Source of the DNA: Mesaphorura yosii | Lineage: Eukaryota > Arthropoda > Collembola > Poduromorpha > Tullbergiidae | Length of the DNA stretch: 64,000 nucleotides | Assembly: GCA_009869945.1 (NCBI GenBank) | Contig: WIXG01000089.1 | Span: 62,001-126,000, forward strand | Direction of reading: 5' to 3' | In this document: positions 1 to 12,338 of the stretch, piece after piece | Layout of the letters: every line of letters begins with the position of its first letter | Position numbering within the stretch: the first letter of the stretch is position 1 | Translations under genes and position numbers: made by a program | Notes under the pieces: model-generated | The model's database searches: none | What the model was told of the DNA's origin: nothing | The model's input: the letters and a program-made list of their open reading frames with translations, nothing else

Positions 1-287
1 ACCACTTTCAAATTGATAGGGCTTCAGTTACAGAATGTGCCGCAAATCGGCTTTGGTTCTTTGTGAATGCTGCAGAATTTTCCACGCATGGCATCACAAA
101 CAATTCGATACAATAGAAAATTCCCGACTTGCGTGATATGAATTTGTCGTTTGTGCGGGACACGAAAGTTTGCGTACCTGCCTGATGTGATGATTATGAC
201 AATATAGAGCGTCATTCGCATCATCGAATCGTAATGGTAATCTCATCAATTTATTATTAGGTTATACTAGGAAGCTAAAGCCAAAGT
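1..287. other. 5' flank of the MGAT2 gene, no gene seen
   Basis: Nothing with coding character was found in this stretch. It ends in an AT-rich segment with AG dinucleotides just before the proposed MGAT2 start at 288. That segment could act as a cis or trans splice acceptor for a leader, but nothing proves it. Confidence 0.4.
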
Positions 288-3200
288 ATGGAAGCATTAG
301 TGCTATTGTTATTGCTCAGTACGCAAATGAGGTCAGCTTGTTTGCGAATGACTTGAAGTTGGTTGTGTTCCTTTGTGTCAGACTCCAAGTTTGACAAAAT
401 GTTAGCCGCCCTATTTATCGCTGAGTTGGGAAAGAATAGAACGAAATAGGAGCCGAAGCAGTCTGGCTTGGGACCAAATATTCCTCAGTCAGTGATATTA
501 ATTATGAATTGAGTTTGCTGACACTTATTGCCTGTTGCTCATTGAAGGGCGACAATGTAAAGCAAACATTCGCGAATTACAATTTGCTACGTTATTTTGA
601 GGCACGCATTATACTGGCACGAGAATTTTGAGCGTCATTTACATAAGAGCATATTAAATATTATGCACTATGCTCTATTTTTATGTACAGAGATGGGGAC
701 AAGAATTCGATGGAAAAAAATGGAGTTGGAAACGTTGACATTGGACGGCTTGGCACTCCGGCCTTTATTAATGTGCCAGAACCCGCACCCTTAACAGAAG
801 AAGAAATTAAAACCGTATCTTTACAAGTGGAGCAGCTCAATGAAGAACAGGTATGCCATGTCGGAGATTTCGCACAATGAATCGCTCAATAATTTGTTCT
901 TGTTTATGATTCTGTTCGATCCCGCGTAGTGTAGCAAATTACCAGAAATAGAAATGCTCCTCTTGAAAAAAAATGCAAAATTATCATTAAGTCGGTTTAT
1001 TTTGATATAAAGTGAAGTAGTGTTTATAATCGAGACGAGCTCATCTATCCGTCAAAATTTAATACCAGTGATTATGAAGAACTTTATAACGTGCGGCTTG
1101 AAGATAAAGATGAAGTATGAATGAATCATTTCGCTGCAGTTGTCATAAAACTGAGCCAACTGTGAAAGGTTGCTAACCTTAATCTTAACCTTTTCGTAAA
1201 TCTTCTTCAGAAGTCTGTAATTTAGAAAGCTTGTATTTTGCAATAACTATAGATTCTACCCTATACATTCTTCCGATTACCAAGTAGAGTCCAGTCCTAA
1301 CCTCTTCTCTTTACTTCTTTGCTTTTCAGATCATTTACAACTATGATACCTTTGGACCGTTGACGGGCGAGTCATTCGTGCTGGTCATTCAAGTTCATTC
1401 ACGAGTCGAATACTTGTCACTTCTCCTTGAAAGTCTTTCACGTGTGCAGGGCATTGAGAATGCTCTCATCATCTTCTCTCATGATCTGTTTGTGCCACAA
1501 TTAAATGACGCCATTCAAAGCGTGGACTTCACTAGAGTCATGCAAATCTTCTACCCGTCGTCAATTCAGTTAAACCCAAACAGATTTCCTGGACAAAGTC
1601 CGGACGACTGTCATCGCGACGTTAGTGTTCAGAAGTAAGTAGTACGATGGAATGCACGTGTTTCCAAGTATTCAATTTGCTAATGCAAATATTGATCGTC
1701 CGCGAAGAGTTTCTGTGAACTAGAAAAGGAAGTTGCAAGTGCCTTTTAGGTATTAAGAGTTCCTAAATTTGCATGTCATTCGAGCAAGCTCAACACAGCT
1801 TATATTAAATCAAGCATAGGTTTCTTGCAATTTCTGCAGAATTTGTAATTCCAATGTGTCACAGTTACCCTTTGACGTACAAGTCTTACAGTGACGCAGT
1901 TAAAAAGATTGTCTCGCACCAAATGCAGAGCAGAGCAGCGACGCACGCATAAATTAATTGTAATTACTAATGTCACAGTCTCCTGCGACAGTTCAGATTT
2001 CCGTTAATGCCCATGAAATCTCCGAACTTAAACTGCGTTTATGCCATTTCAGAGCTCATGAAATTAAGTGCCGAAATGCCGAGTACCCCGACGGATATGG
2101 CCACTATCGGGAAGCGCGATATACTCAAACCAAGCACCACTGGTGGTGGAAGGCCAATTTTGTATTTTCAGAGATTAGAGAACTGCAGAATTTTACAGGT
2201 GAGCGCCAGAATCCGCAGCACAGGTGTATTCATCGCAAATTCTCTCATTGAAGATTCGATAAGCTTGAGTCATGACTAATCTCTACTCACTGTTGTTGTA
2301 CAGGTGTCATAACGTTTTTAGAAGAAGACCACTATGTGTCACCAGACTTTTTATGGGTATTAAATTTAATGGAGACAATAATGCATCAGGACCGATGCAA
2401 AGGCTGCAACCTGCTCGCACTCGGAACATACCTCAAGACTTGGAATATTCGCTCGTACTCTGAAAGAGTAAGTTATTCCTGCATGAATGGGTTGCTGGCT
2501 TTCTGAGGAAATTGAAACCGCAAAGTATTCATGCTTGCCAGAACCCACCAACCAAAAAGTACACTATTGAACTATAAACCCATATTTTATATTTAATGAT
2601 ATTTGCTTTACACTCTCCCATCTTCGAGTGATTACTCAATATCAAGAATCATCGAGTTTTCCTGCCCAGAAATTACAATAAATCTCGCTCTTGTTTCCAG
2701 AAAAGTTCCCCCTGCCAAGCAGCCCACAGACTAAATACTTAAATACAATTTCGCATTATCCATTTTCTGACACAACATGATCAGTGCGTAGGAGGCCAAC
2801 AGACTGTATCCCGAAATCGGGTTTCTATTTATACTCCACTACCTTACTTAGTCGAACTATCTTGATTTGCCAAGGCAGACCTGTACTGGATATTTAATAG
2901 AGTTATCATCTCGCGCTGTTTTTCATATTTGATGGGCTCAAATTCCCAATTCCCGAACGGATAAAGTACGCGATGACATGCAATGACACGCATGAGATGC
3001 ATGTAGTTGACGTAACACGACTTCTGCCATCCGACTTTAGCCATCTGCGACATGTGCCATTGGTCTTATGCCATCCGCGAAAAATTCCATCATCAAAAGT
3101 GTGGCAACGGGCATTTATTCGTGTGCCAATGATGGCACATTTCGCGGATGGCATTTGTCGTCGATGGCATTTTTCGCGGATGGCATTTGTCGTCGATGGC

Positions 3201-4422
3201 ATTTTTCGCGGATGGCATAAGACCGATGGCACATGTCGCAGATGGCTAAAGTCTTGGTTCTGTAGTTGAAATTGCTGAACTCACGGAATATTATTAGGCC
3301 GTCACGCCACGGCCACATTCGTATTCGCGTATTTCCAGACTCTCTCTATTGTGTTGTAACGAACGAGATATGCGAATCTACTATTTCATGTTTCAAATCA
3401 CAAAGTTCAATATGGCTAATGAACACTGTGCAATAACAATTCATCTTCTCTTATCCTTTCCCTTTGTAAGTCTGTGTCCTTCACTAACAATTCGCTGACG
3501 ATTGTTCCATTTTAGATTCCAGTATTCTTGAAGCCTGTTTCAAATTTGTACTCGTCTTCATTTAGCCTGGTTTCTAGAAAAACCAAAAATAAGGCTACCG
3601 TTACCGCTCAGGTTAACATTTTGCCACTAACAGTCTTGTAATGGTATTTTCGTGCCTTCCCAAACGCTTTTGTAAACGCATGCTATCTTACTTTTTTAGA
3701 ATTTCATACATTCCTGACCTTCGGCTATTTTATGATTTGTAGTGAAGTACTAAACGAAGTAAATGCGATCGCATGTTCTTAAGTAATAGTTGATTAATTG
3801 GTTTTTACATAATTTCATACTTTTGATACGTTAAGGTTGATGAAGTCTCGTCTTCTTTTGTAGCAAATTTGATCCATTCAGTAGTACTCATTGTCAAATT
3901 ATTGCCTTTTAATATGCGTTGACACTTCTCACAGGTTGTGGTCACCAACTGGATCTCAAGCAAGCACAACATGGGAATGGCGTTCAACCGGACTTTATGG
4001 GAAAAGATTCGGAGCTGTGCTGAGACATTTTGCCGATACGATGACTACAATTGGGACTGGAGTTTATTAGACTTGTCTTATCATTGTTTAAGTCCACCAC
4101 TAAGTGTTCTCTATCCAAAAGCGCCCCGAATCTTTCACATTGGCGACTGGTGAGCGAATTCTACACGGTTTTTGCTCATGCATTTAAAATATTGAATTGT
4201 ATGTTTCGAATTTGTAGTGGCGTGCATCACAAGAAGAAACTCTGTGATCCAGTAACGGCAGCCCGAACAATCGACAACAGTGTGAAAAAGTACCAGTCAT
4301 TTTTATTCCCGGAAAATTTATTCGTGGATCAACTGAAAGTGAAGAAAATTAAACTGAAAAAGGGAAATGGCGGCTGGGGCGATCCACGTGATCACGAACT
4401 TTGTCTCTCGTTTGTGTCATAA
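288..4422 (+). CDS. MGAT2: alpha-1,6-mannosyl-glycoprotein 2-beta-N-acetylglucosaminyltransferase (GnT-II)
   Basis: GnT-II is a Golgi type II membrane enzyme that adds GlcNAc to the alpha-1,6 mannose arm, committing N-glycans to the complex type. Exons: 288-331 (tentative), 691-850, 1330-1634, 2053-2198, 2304-2467, 3935-4149 and 4218-4422. All junctions are GT/AG and in phase, giving 412 aa against about 447 in human. The metal-binding EED lies at residues 225-227 in LEEDHY. The proposed catalytic Asp is D314 in YDDYNWDW, and the second metal ligand is H341 in RIFHIGDC. The donor-site signature TKHHWWWK and the C-terminal GGWGDPRDHELC are also present. The ten cysteines that pair in the human enzyme all have counterparts. 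The weak part is exon 1: it supplies only MEAL plus a short leucine run as anchor. The first certain coding base is about 691, and an internal ATG lies at 710. Family assignment is near certain; the start is not. Confidence 0.93.
3033..3253. repeat. Short foldback (MITE-like) element in an MGAT2 intron
   Basis: The left end (from 3033) and the reverse complement of the right end (up to 3253) agree almost perfectly over about 50 bases, starting GACTTTAGCCATCTGCGACA. Between the arms a unit of about 32 bases, containing GATGGCATTTGTCGTC and GATGGCATTTTTCGCG, is repeated about twice in tandem. The element lies wholly inside the 1,467-base fifth intron of MGAT2 and has no coding capacity. No clear target-site duplication was found. 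It is best described as a non-autonomous foldback or MITE-type insertion. Confidence 0.8.
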
Positions 4423-5057
4423 ATAGAGCGGATCTACATGGAATAACTTGAAAAATGTAGATTGCTGGCCACGACGCATAGTCCCCCATAATGATTTCTT
4501 ACTTTTTCTGTACTAAATTTCCCTCTTATGTGCGAATTGTAGGATTGTAGTGTGTTGTCACATTCGTATTCCTGAGGCATGGCTGATATATTTGTGATTA
4601 CACCTTTGCCCATATTTTAGAGATCTTGCGCTACAAATTCCTATCCAAATAGTTTGTTTAGACAATGTGTCGCCGCGATATAGGCTTTTTGATCTCTTAC
4701 CAAACCTTTAGTCCACTAATATTGCTTTGAGCAACCTTCGTGCATTGTGAATACTATTTACTACAACCACAGGAGCGAAGTCAGATATTTGATAACCGAT
4801 GGTGCCAAAATAATTCTTGCCTACTTCGGCGAAGTGCAGAAACGCCTTTCAAAATGAAATGTTAAAATGTAAAATCAAAGAAACAAATGTAAGATATTTC
4901 GTGGATTGCAGTGAAATATTTAGTGGTTTTAGAATTATATGAGTGTATGTAAATCTGGAAATTGTGATACCGCCTCACGATTGATTCCTCACAGAGATTT
5001 ATCGAAATATACATTCGAAATGTAGGATTCCGCTTGAGTCTGCCACCTCTTAGCTCA

Positions 5058-5063
5058 AATAAA
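5058..5063 (+). promoter_or_regulatory. Candidate poly(A) signal for MGAT2
   Basis: This AATAAA hexamer lies 636 bases after the MGAT2 stop codon and is the first canonical one seen downstream on the + strand. Further hexamers follow at 5306 and 5355, so the real cleavage site cannot be chosen from sequence alone. Confidence 0.35.
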
Positions 5064-7753
5064 TAGACGTGAGTATGTATTTTTATTTTGCCATTAATTC
5101 GCTGTCGTAATTTAGTCGATTTCTACTTCCGCTATCTGTTTTCTATAAATTTTGGGTACTCCTTGAACTCTTTTATTACAGAAAATGTCGTTAATTGTTG
5201 TGTTGTGTTAAAATGCGTAAAGTTTTGTTTGCTTAGATATTGGAACCTGGTCAATAAGTGCATACTGCTGTGCTTTATACCCTTTGCAGGTCGAAGAAAA
5301 TGTACAATAAAAATGTCTTTTTTGTGATTTTTGTCTTTTGATGCAGTTGCGGTAAATAAAAGTTGTCAGGTTCGTGTATCTCCTATAATTGATCTTTATT
5401 ATCAATTTACATGACCCATCGTTCACAGTACAGTTGTGCACTGAAATGTAGAGGTTGAAATATTTTAAGATTAACCAATACTTTTAAATATCTCAACTGA
5501 AATGAAATTATGAAAATGATAATGAAAACTTGAAAGAAGACTTCTTGGCTGACTGCGGGTTGTACCAATTGAAAGGTGATGCTGGAAAAAGATTTGGGCA
5601 TAACCTTCAAATTAATAAAGCAATAAAATTCTGTACACTTGGAACGATGGACATCATTACATCTGGCATAATATGTACACAATTAATTCTGAATCTACAC
5701 ATTTTCTAGTACGACTCAAACTTTGACTAAATCATCTCCCGATTTTATACACATAAGACAAATATATAGGGCAAATACCACCATTATCATATGTATAAGT
5801 ATTATTACTACTGATTCATTTGTCTGCAAATAATTTCGTAAATTAAATTCAAACTCGTCGTTATGTCGATGAAACCCATGACAAATGACTTGACAAAGAT
5901 GAAACGAATTCAAGTAAAAATACGGTTATTGATATTCGTGAACTCAGGAGAAGCACAATGAAAATCCAAAGTTAAGGGAGTCTAATTTCCAACTATTAAA
6001 AGGTATTCGACATTGAACATGCTGGCAAACAAAATCTAGCATCTTATTACCAAGTATTTATCTTCCTTATTACATTAGCATCCAAATATTAGGATAAGTT
6101 CTCTAAATTTTTACTAGACCACATGAATTAGATTCAAAGTTTTCTTACGTGATTCCACTTTTTGTTTTCAATTTTCATCGCAACTACTTCTTCTTCTCCA
6201 TTGTGAATATATCTTTTTAGAATATATTTTACAAATGAGTACAAGTACATGGTTTTCTTATTGCCACAACACAGACACGACTAACCGCTACATTTTATCC
6301 CTATAAATTTTTATTCATATATTGTCAAGATTACGTAGGAGAAACTTTTTTAAAGCATTGGCAACTAATGGGAGACAAGAGTCTATAATTTACACGGAAT
6401 TATTATCGAACAGCATTTATCGTTTTTGAATATTGTCGACCGTTTAACTTCATGTTTATAGTCACCAATTTTTTTATGGTCAAGTAAAGTTTGAATACCT
6501 ATACATAGATTTTGCACATTTTCATTGTCAATGTTGCACAGTATTGTACGCACAACGGGAAAGAAAAATCCTAATTTGGGTACATTTAGTCACAAGTCAA
6601 GCACAAGGAAGACGCCAAAATCAACGACAATGCCATTTAGGCTTAACGTAAATCTTTGTACAATCAACAAAATGTTGCTTATTGTCCGAAAGCAATGAGG
6701 TTGAAGCTTACTTCTACCTTAGACCCTCTAATTAATACGCAGAGTCCAAAACATGCAAATGCAAAATTACGTCTAGCAAATTCCAAAGTATATTTTCTTG
6801 TTATTGTCATAAGTCCATGGAATGTAAATAGGTTTCTATGCTTCACCCGCTCAAAGTGAACTTCTGTTTCGTGTATTTCGGCTACGCTACTACTTTACAC
6901 TTGTTTACCTATCCCATAATTAAGTTATTAAATACATTAGATGGATGGATCTACGCTTTCTAAACCGAGGCTCATGCAGAAATGGCTAAAGCGCTACACG
7001 TAAGAGGAGAAAACGAGAACTCAACCTACTAGAATCTCAAAAAAGCGACTAAAACCCTACGACGGTTTGATTGTGGTATTTATCTACAGTACGAATCACA
7101 ATGCACCCTTTTTTATTAAATGCCCTGCATTTAACAGAAACTATGAATATGATACAGTGAACTAGAAAATAAGCAAGATTCTCATTAGAGAATTTCGCAT
7201 CAGAAAGATGTTAGCGTTAGTGTGAAGTTATTGTCTGCTCGGTACGACTAGAAGAACTCGCTAAGAAATTTCGACGAGGTACCTTTACCCCTGGACTCAA
7301 ATCTTAAAATCTTAGTTAAAATGTGCGTATCTACAAACACGCTAGCTAAATATACGTAAATGTAGTATTGTCAGCTAATTCTGGGCAACATTCACTCGCA
7401 TGACATTCTTTCTTGCAATGAAATCGAGACGACAAATGAATCTTAAATTTGCCGACTAAAATTCAGCTGCCGTTTCTTCCAATGCTTTACATTCATCACG
7501 TGATGAAGAAAATGGTGTCGTGGTCGCCGAGAAGTGCACGGTACACTTTGAGTTGAGTCAAAAAAACTGCCGACGTTTAAACTTGACTCAGCACAAAATA
7601 AAAATGCAAACTTCTCAGATTGGACCCGAAAGTCAAGAACGCAAGAACTGAAAAAGTAAAATGATTGAATCAAGGTGTAGGTTTCTCAAGACCGAGGATT
7701 TCATCGTTATCGTTGTCTTTTGCACGAGGAATACTGCATGCTGTACGCTGGGT

Positions 7754-7800
7754 ATGCTGCTTTTATCGATTGTGGCCATTACAATTGGTAAAAGCAGCAT
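7754..7800. repeat. Compact inverted repeat (hairpin)
   Basis: The arms TGCTGCTTTTATCGATTGT (from 7755) and its counterpart ending at 7799 pair at 17 of 19 positions across a 7-base loop. On the minus strand the hairpin would lie in the putative long 3' UTR of the exchanger gene. Its size is near the lower limit for a microRNA precursor, so function is unproven. Confidence 0.6.
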
Positions 7801-8162
7801 GCATACATCTATTTGAGAGATGTCTTCACCACATCAGCAGAAAACCCGATCTCATTTCCAGTCATTTGATGCTACAATAGCCACCTTCTTTTCTCTCAAG
7901 ATTAAATTCTACTCAGATTTCGCAACGTGATTTCCCCTCCCTTCCTCTCTCGAATGATGATTTAATTTGGAGAGAATAAAAAAATGCCGACATTTTCAAT
8001 CTCGCCAAACAACTTTCGTGCCACAATGTGTGCGTTCTTCTGCAGTGCACTCAGGTCTTATTACCGTAGCATGAGGGGAATCAAAAGAGCAGGTTCAAAT
8101 TTCACACTGAATTATCAAGTGTCTAACCTCGTCTCGAGTTGTGTAATTCTGTAATTGAAAAT

Positions 8163-8253
8163 GAAGTTCGCCGAGTTCAGTAAAGTGCCGACTTTCTGCC
8201 AAACTTCGGTGAACTTCACTTTTAATTTACGTGAGGAAATTAAAGTGAACTCT
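8163..8253. repeat. Nested short inverted repeats
   Basis: Two adjacent hairpins are visible. One pairs GAAGTTCGCCGAG (about 8163) with its near-complement ending about 8218. The other pairs TTCACTTTAATTT with AAATTAAAGTGAA across an 8-base loop (about 8215-8250). They may be remains of a small foldback element. No coding potential was seen. Confidence 0.5.
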
Positions 8254-8790
8254 TGAATTCCAACAAATAAGAAAAGCTTAAATTGCATGCAGTCAAATCG
8301 CACTCACTCTTTCCCATGCATTCAAGGTTGAAGCCATTAAGCTTCAGCTCATTAAGCTATTTATAGGGTCATTAAGCTTATTAGTACGTAGCTGTTTAAT
8401 TTATGACAAAGTGGGTACTTTAATAGAATAGGACTTTGAACGTCGAATCCATGTCTTCGAATCGTTAAGCATTAATTTCCATTGCCAATTGCCAGTAGCA
8501 AGTAGCACGAATATAAACTTAGGTGATGAAGTAGCAAGTAGATTTGAGGAGAGAAATGTATTATGCATTTTCCAAACGAAATTGGTGATCGAATTTATCA
8601 TTTGAATTCTCAGAGCATTGTGTCGCCTGCATGTGTTTCATTGCTGTCGTGTATAGGCTGAGATAAAATCCTTCACTTAAAGCATTAAGCTTTAAGCGTT
8701 CGCAGCTCACTTAATAAAAAATATACAATAATACAGGTTAAATATGTCGTCCATTGCACGGAGCAATGACATTGAACATATTTCTTACAG

Positions 8791-11700
8791 TTAGAAATTG
8801 GATGGACATTCTGGTAGATTATTAGTGTCAAATATATCGAGTTCATAGAGACATGCTACAATCATAAATAAGATGTACCAAACCATCAGTATCACACCGT
8901 ACTTTTTATCCAGCTTCCAATTATTGTAATGTGTGGCAATCAAAAGAAACGCAACAGTCGAAAGCAACGACAACGTCGAATACACCAAGCCTGTAAACGA
9001 GAATAAAGACAAGTGAAAAGCTGGTCAGGAGATGGCTGACCTCAAGTCGAGCAATCTGCGCACGCACCACGACTTAGCACACGAACAGGTTGCCCTGGAT
9101 GAACAACTACAGTTGACAAGAACCAAGGAAGGCCCAAACACACAAGAATGTCAAACACATTTGATCCAACCGCGTTCGAAATCGCCATGTCGCCGTGCCC
9201 TGGAGAAATGGAGCATAAATTGCACAATCCTGTCTAAACCTGGTCTTCCCAAACAGAGTTACCATCTTTGAGAACTGCCAATGACGACAGTGCGTCGGGG
9301 ACACTCACACCAGCTGCCACAAACGTCAGACCCATGATGGTATCGGGTACTCCAACAGTGAACCCTGCAACGAAATTAACGTCGCATGAATGTCGCAACT
9401 GTACGAGGCACTGCTGGCTAGGCAGTGTATTTCTTCTAACCCAGGACAGTGATCATCCACACCATGATGTACGACGTTATGGCAATCCAAATCATGGAAC
9501 AGATGAAGGTGACATAGTACCAAGTTCGCCATTTCTCGATGCGACAGTCCGGGATTGAGTAGTAAAAGCAGTACACGAGTGGTAAAGAGACAGCCCAAAG
9601 ACCCTGTTGTGGAATACCACCGCTTGGTCGATTAAAGAGCCGTAAAACCGTTTCAGGCTCTGGCCCAGCTGTCTTATGAGCACCTTCTACATCCGTGGCA
9701 ATGGCAGGCAGGACAAATGGGAGGGGAACATGAAAGAGAGAAAGAGAAAACATTCTATTAATGTCGTTGGACCTGATGGCTGAAAAGACTGATAAGTGGT
9801 GGCATGTGCATTAGTCGCAATTTATTAAATTATCGGTGCGCCACTGCTCAAAGAACAAAGAAAGGAGCTCAAGCACAAAACGTGGTTTCCGTACCGTCAA
9901 AGGAAGTACTCTTCGCACCATACGTTGCCTTGTTGTCAAGATCGCCCTCAATCTTAGAACCATCGTCATTTGGTGCTGCCTTATAAGTGACCAAATGTGT
10001 ATTCTCATTCTGTGGAACTGCAGCAGGTTCTTCAACATGGACGGGAAGTGGAATAGGCAATGAGTGAGCCCACGCTTCCAGCACTTCGTTAATGTACATC
10101 ACGTAGCAGTAGAGTGCGTAGAGAAGCAGCAGAATGATGGACTCGTACCTGTACATAAGACGATAATTAATACTAGTCTCAGTACGCCGGAATCAAAATT
10201 TCTTCAAGACACAATAAATCGTACCATTGAATCGACTCATCCGCAATAGTTCCTAAAAGTGCCAAAATGCTGAGCATGTAAAAGAAGCAATCACGAACCA
10301 AAGGATACCAGTTGAGGTGCAGCACTGTCGGAGTGAACAGGCCACAAATGCTTATGACAAACAAAATGTTGAAAACTGCTGAGCCAATCACGCCGCTGAC
10401 GCCAATGTCGTCCTGCACAAACCAGCATGCGCAAAGTGAGCATTTGAACATTGAGTAATTGCCAGAACAAAATTGATCTGATCTCATTGTTTAGGACCCG
10501 AGTGACACTAAATTCAATATTGCAAATTGCAGGCCACCACACACGCTGCTCCTCCCACTTTAAAATGTCTTTGACGGCATAAACTAAATCTTTGTGTACA
10601 GAAACTTGCGAATTGTGTCTAAGGTTCCCTATTCCCTACTAGACAAAGTGTTGAGCGAGTCATTTGTGCTGCAGCCTGCACTTTGATGCTCCGTATTGAT
10701 CCAATACTGTTGGGTGTTTTGCTACATGACCAGCGACCATGACTCCTTCCTGGCATTTTATAAATGTCAGAGCTTATCTCTTGTTGCCTTTCTGGAAAAT
10801 CTCTTCCGACCCGGTTTTCCCATGTTTCGCGTTGCTTTTATGGGGCAATATAATACCTGACTGCGCGTGCTGCTCACGAAAAGAGAAGTTTCCCTTGTCG
10901 TTTCACTGGAATCCTTTGCTTTCATCGTCGTCAACTGAGCAACAGTATCATGCACGAAATTGAAATAAACTTATTTTCCTCCCATTTTGAACTCGTATAA
11001 TTCTTTCTACTTTCCCCTGTTTAAGCTACCAGTTTCTGCATTTAAGTACTTTGTTGCGTTCTTCGTGGAATTCAACGCAGTAGGGCAACTTATTGCTTCA
11101 TCTCCGTCTTGAAAGCTCATTTAATTCTTGGAGAAAACAAAGTACAAAAGTATACTGTCTAAGCTCTTTACGTTTAACTTTTGTCCTCCTACGACCTAAC
11201 TTTGCCTCTATCTCGGCAATACTAAGCCAAGCTATGCCTCTTGGAGACATCGTTAACAAGACTTTAAACTGCAAAAAACTTTGAAAAGTTCCACGAGGCT
11301 GATTCTAATCTGAGAATTGCTACCATTACGCCATTACGCGTATTTCTTCGAAAGAGTCGCACGAACTCTAAAGTCGCTGTCTCGTTGTGAGGAGCATAGC
11401 GGCTTAGCCAAGATCATAAATGATTGATACCGAACCTAAAGATGTATTTTAATTCGATGTAATCCGATTACCATTTTGCTGCCGAGTGGGCGAAGATTTG
11501 GAAACGAGCATGATCGAATCGAAGAAACCCCGGTTCTTACCTTAGCTACGAAAACCCCAATCAAGGCTGTTGCCAACTCTGGAGCCGATGAACCGGCTGC
11601 CATGAAGGTCGCACCCGCCACGTCGGGAGAGATCTTGAGAACTGCAATGCAAATTATGTAAATGCGGTGTGTCTAGTTGTCATTGAGAACGCTGTTGTAC

Positions 11701-12338
11701 TACACATAAAGGGAAACGTGAAATCAACTTACTGTCGCACATCGCAACGAGCGATGGCACGAAGAATTCATCGCAAATGATGGCCAGTGCGATGAACGTG
11801 TAAGCCGTGGCCAGGACGTAGTAAATGAACCCGCCGTACTTGCGGACCTTCTGTGACATGATTGGCTTTGGAAATTGTTCGACTGACGGCGTAAAGCAAT
11901 TTGGCCCTGTGGAGTAAAGGAATTGAAAAGTTGGAGTAAAATCCATCTCCGCAGATGCTGGCTTTCGAGACAATGGTGATTTGGTAAAGATGGACACTTA
12001 CTCATAGTGGTTTTGTGATGATGAAGTGGTGATGTTGTCGAGTAATTGTGATGATGTCCGCTGTTGATTTCCTCTACAGGTGACTGTGTGCTTGAAATCA
12101 TGCTCAAATGTTGTTGAACTTCGACTTGGTCCTCCTCATCTCCCCTTTCCGGTTGACTCCCATGCTGCTTCTGGAGAGTTTTCTCGTGTGTTGGTGCATT
12201 CGACGTCTCATGCTTATTCTCTGCGTGTTTGCTGCTGCCGGTCGACCGAAGTACGGACAGTGCTAAATAAATCACAACGATGAACAAGAACGATGCTCTA
12301 GATCTCTTCCTCACTTTTACAGGTCGACGTCTCTCCAT
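8791..12338 (-). CDS. K+-dependent Na+/Ca2+ exchanger (SLC24/NCKX family)
   Basis: This multi-span membrane antiporter exports Ca2+ together with K+ in exchange for Na+. Exons in transcript order: 12338-12002, 11906-11733, 11641-11541, 10412-10225, 10148-9895, 9686-9441, 9364-9263, 9199-9068 and 8990-8791. All are GT/AG and phase-consistent, giving 577 aa. An Arg/Lys-rich start precedes one hydrophobic helix (about residues 16-30), then a His-rich segment and [12 protein letters not shown] before the first exchanger helices. The alpha-1 repeat is at about 175-200 ([14 protein letters not shown]) and alpha-2 at about 438-488 ([15 protein letters not shown] and GSNVFD). Two acidic residues needed in NCKX2, including the Asp of GSNVFD that confers K+ dependence, are kept (D457, D484). 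The C-terminal NLPEC resembles the NCKX3/4/5 group. A hydrophilic cytoplasmic loop covers about 295-365. The ATG follows a splice acceptor immediately, so a 5' UTR intron or trans-spliced leader is likely. Confidence 0.95.

Larger units (their letters stand above)
4423..8790. other. Convergent intergenic / 3' UTR region between MGAT2 and the NCKX gene
   Basis: This is AT-rich and has no recognised gene; its ORFs are short and random-looking. The + strand has poly(A)-type AATAAA signals at 5058-5063, 5306-5311 and 5355-5360. The minus strand has one (TTTATT on +) at 5395-5400. The 3' ends of the two convergent genes may therefore lie close together near 5.3-5.4 kb, which would imply a 3' UTR of about 3.4 kb for the exchanger. 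Two inverted-repeat structures (7754-7800 and about 8163-8253) lie within it. Confidence 0.4.

Noticed and set aside
12080-12283. + strand ORF opposite the first exchanger exon
   Set aside because: It is the antisense shadow of a well-supported coding exon.
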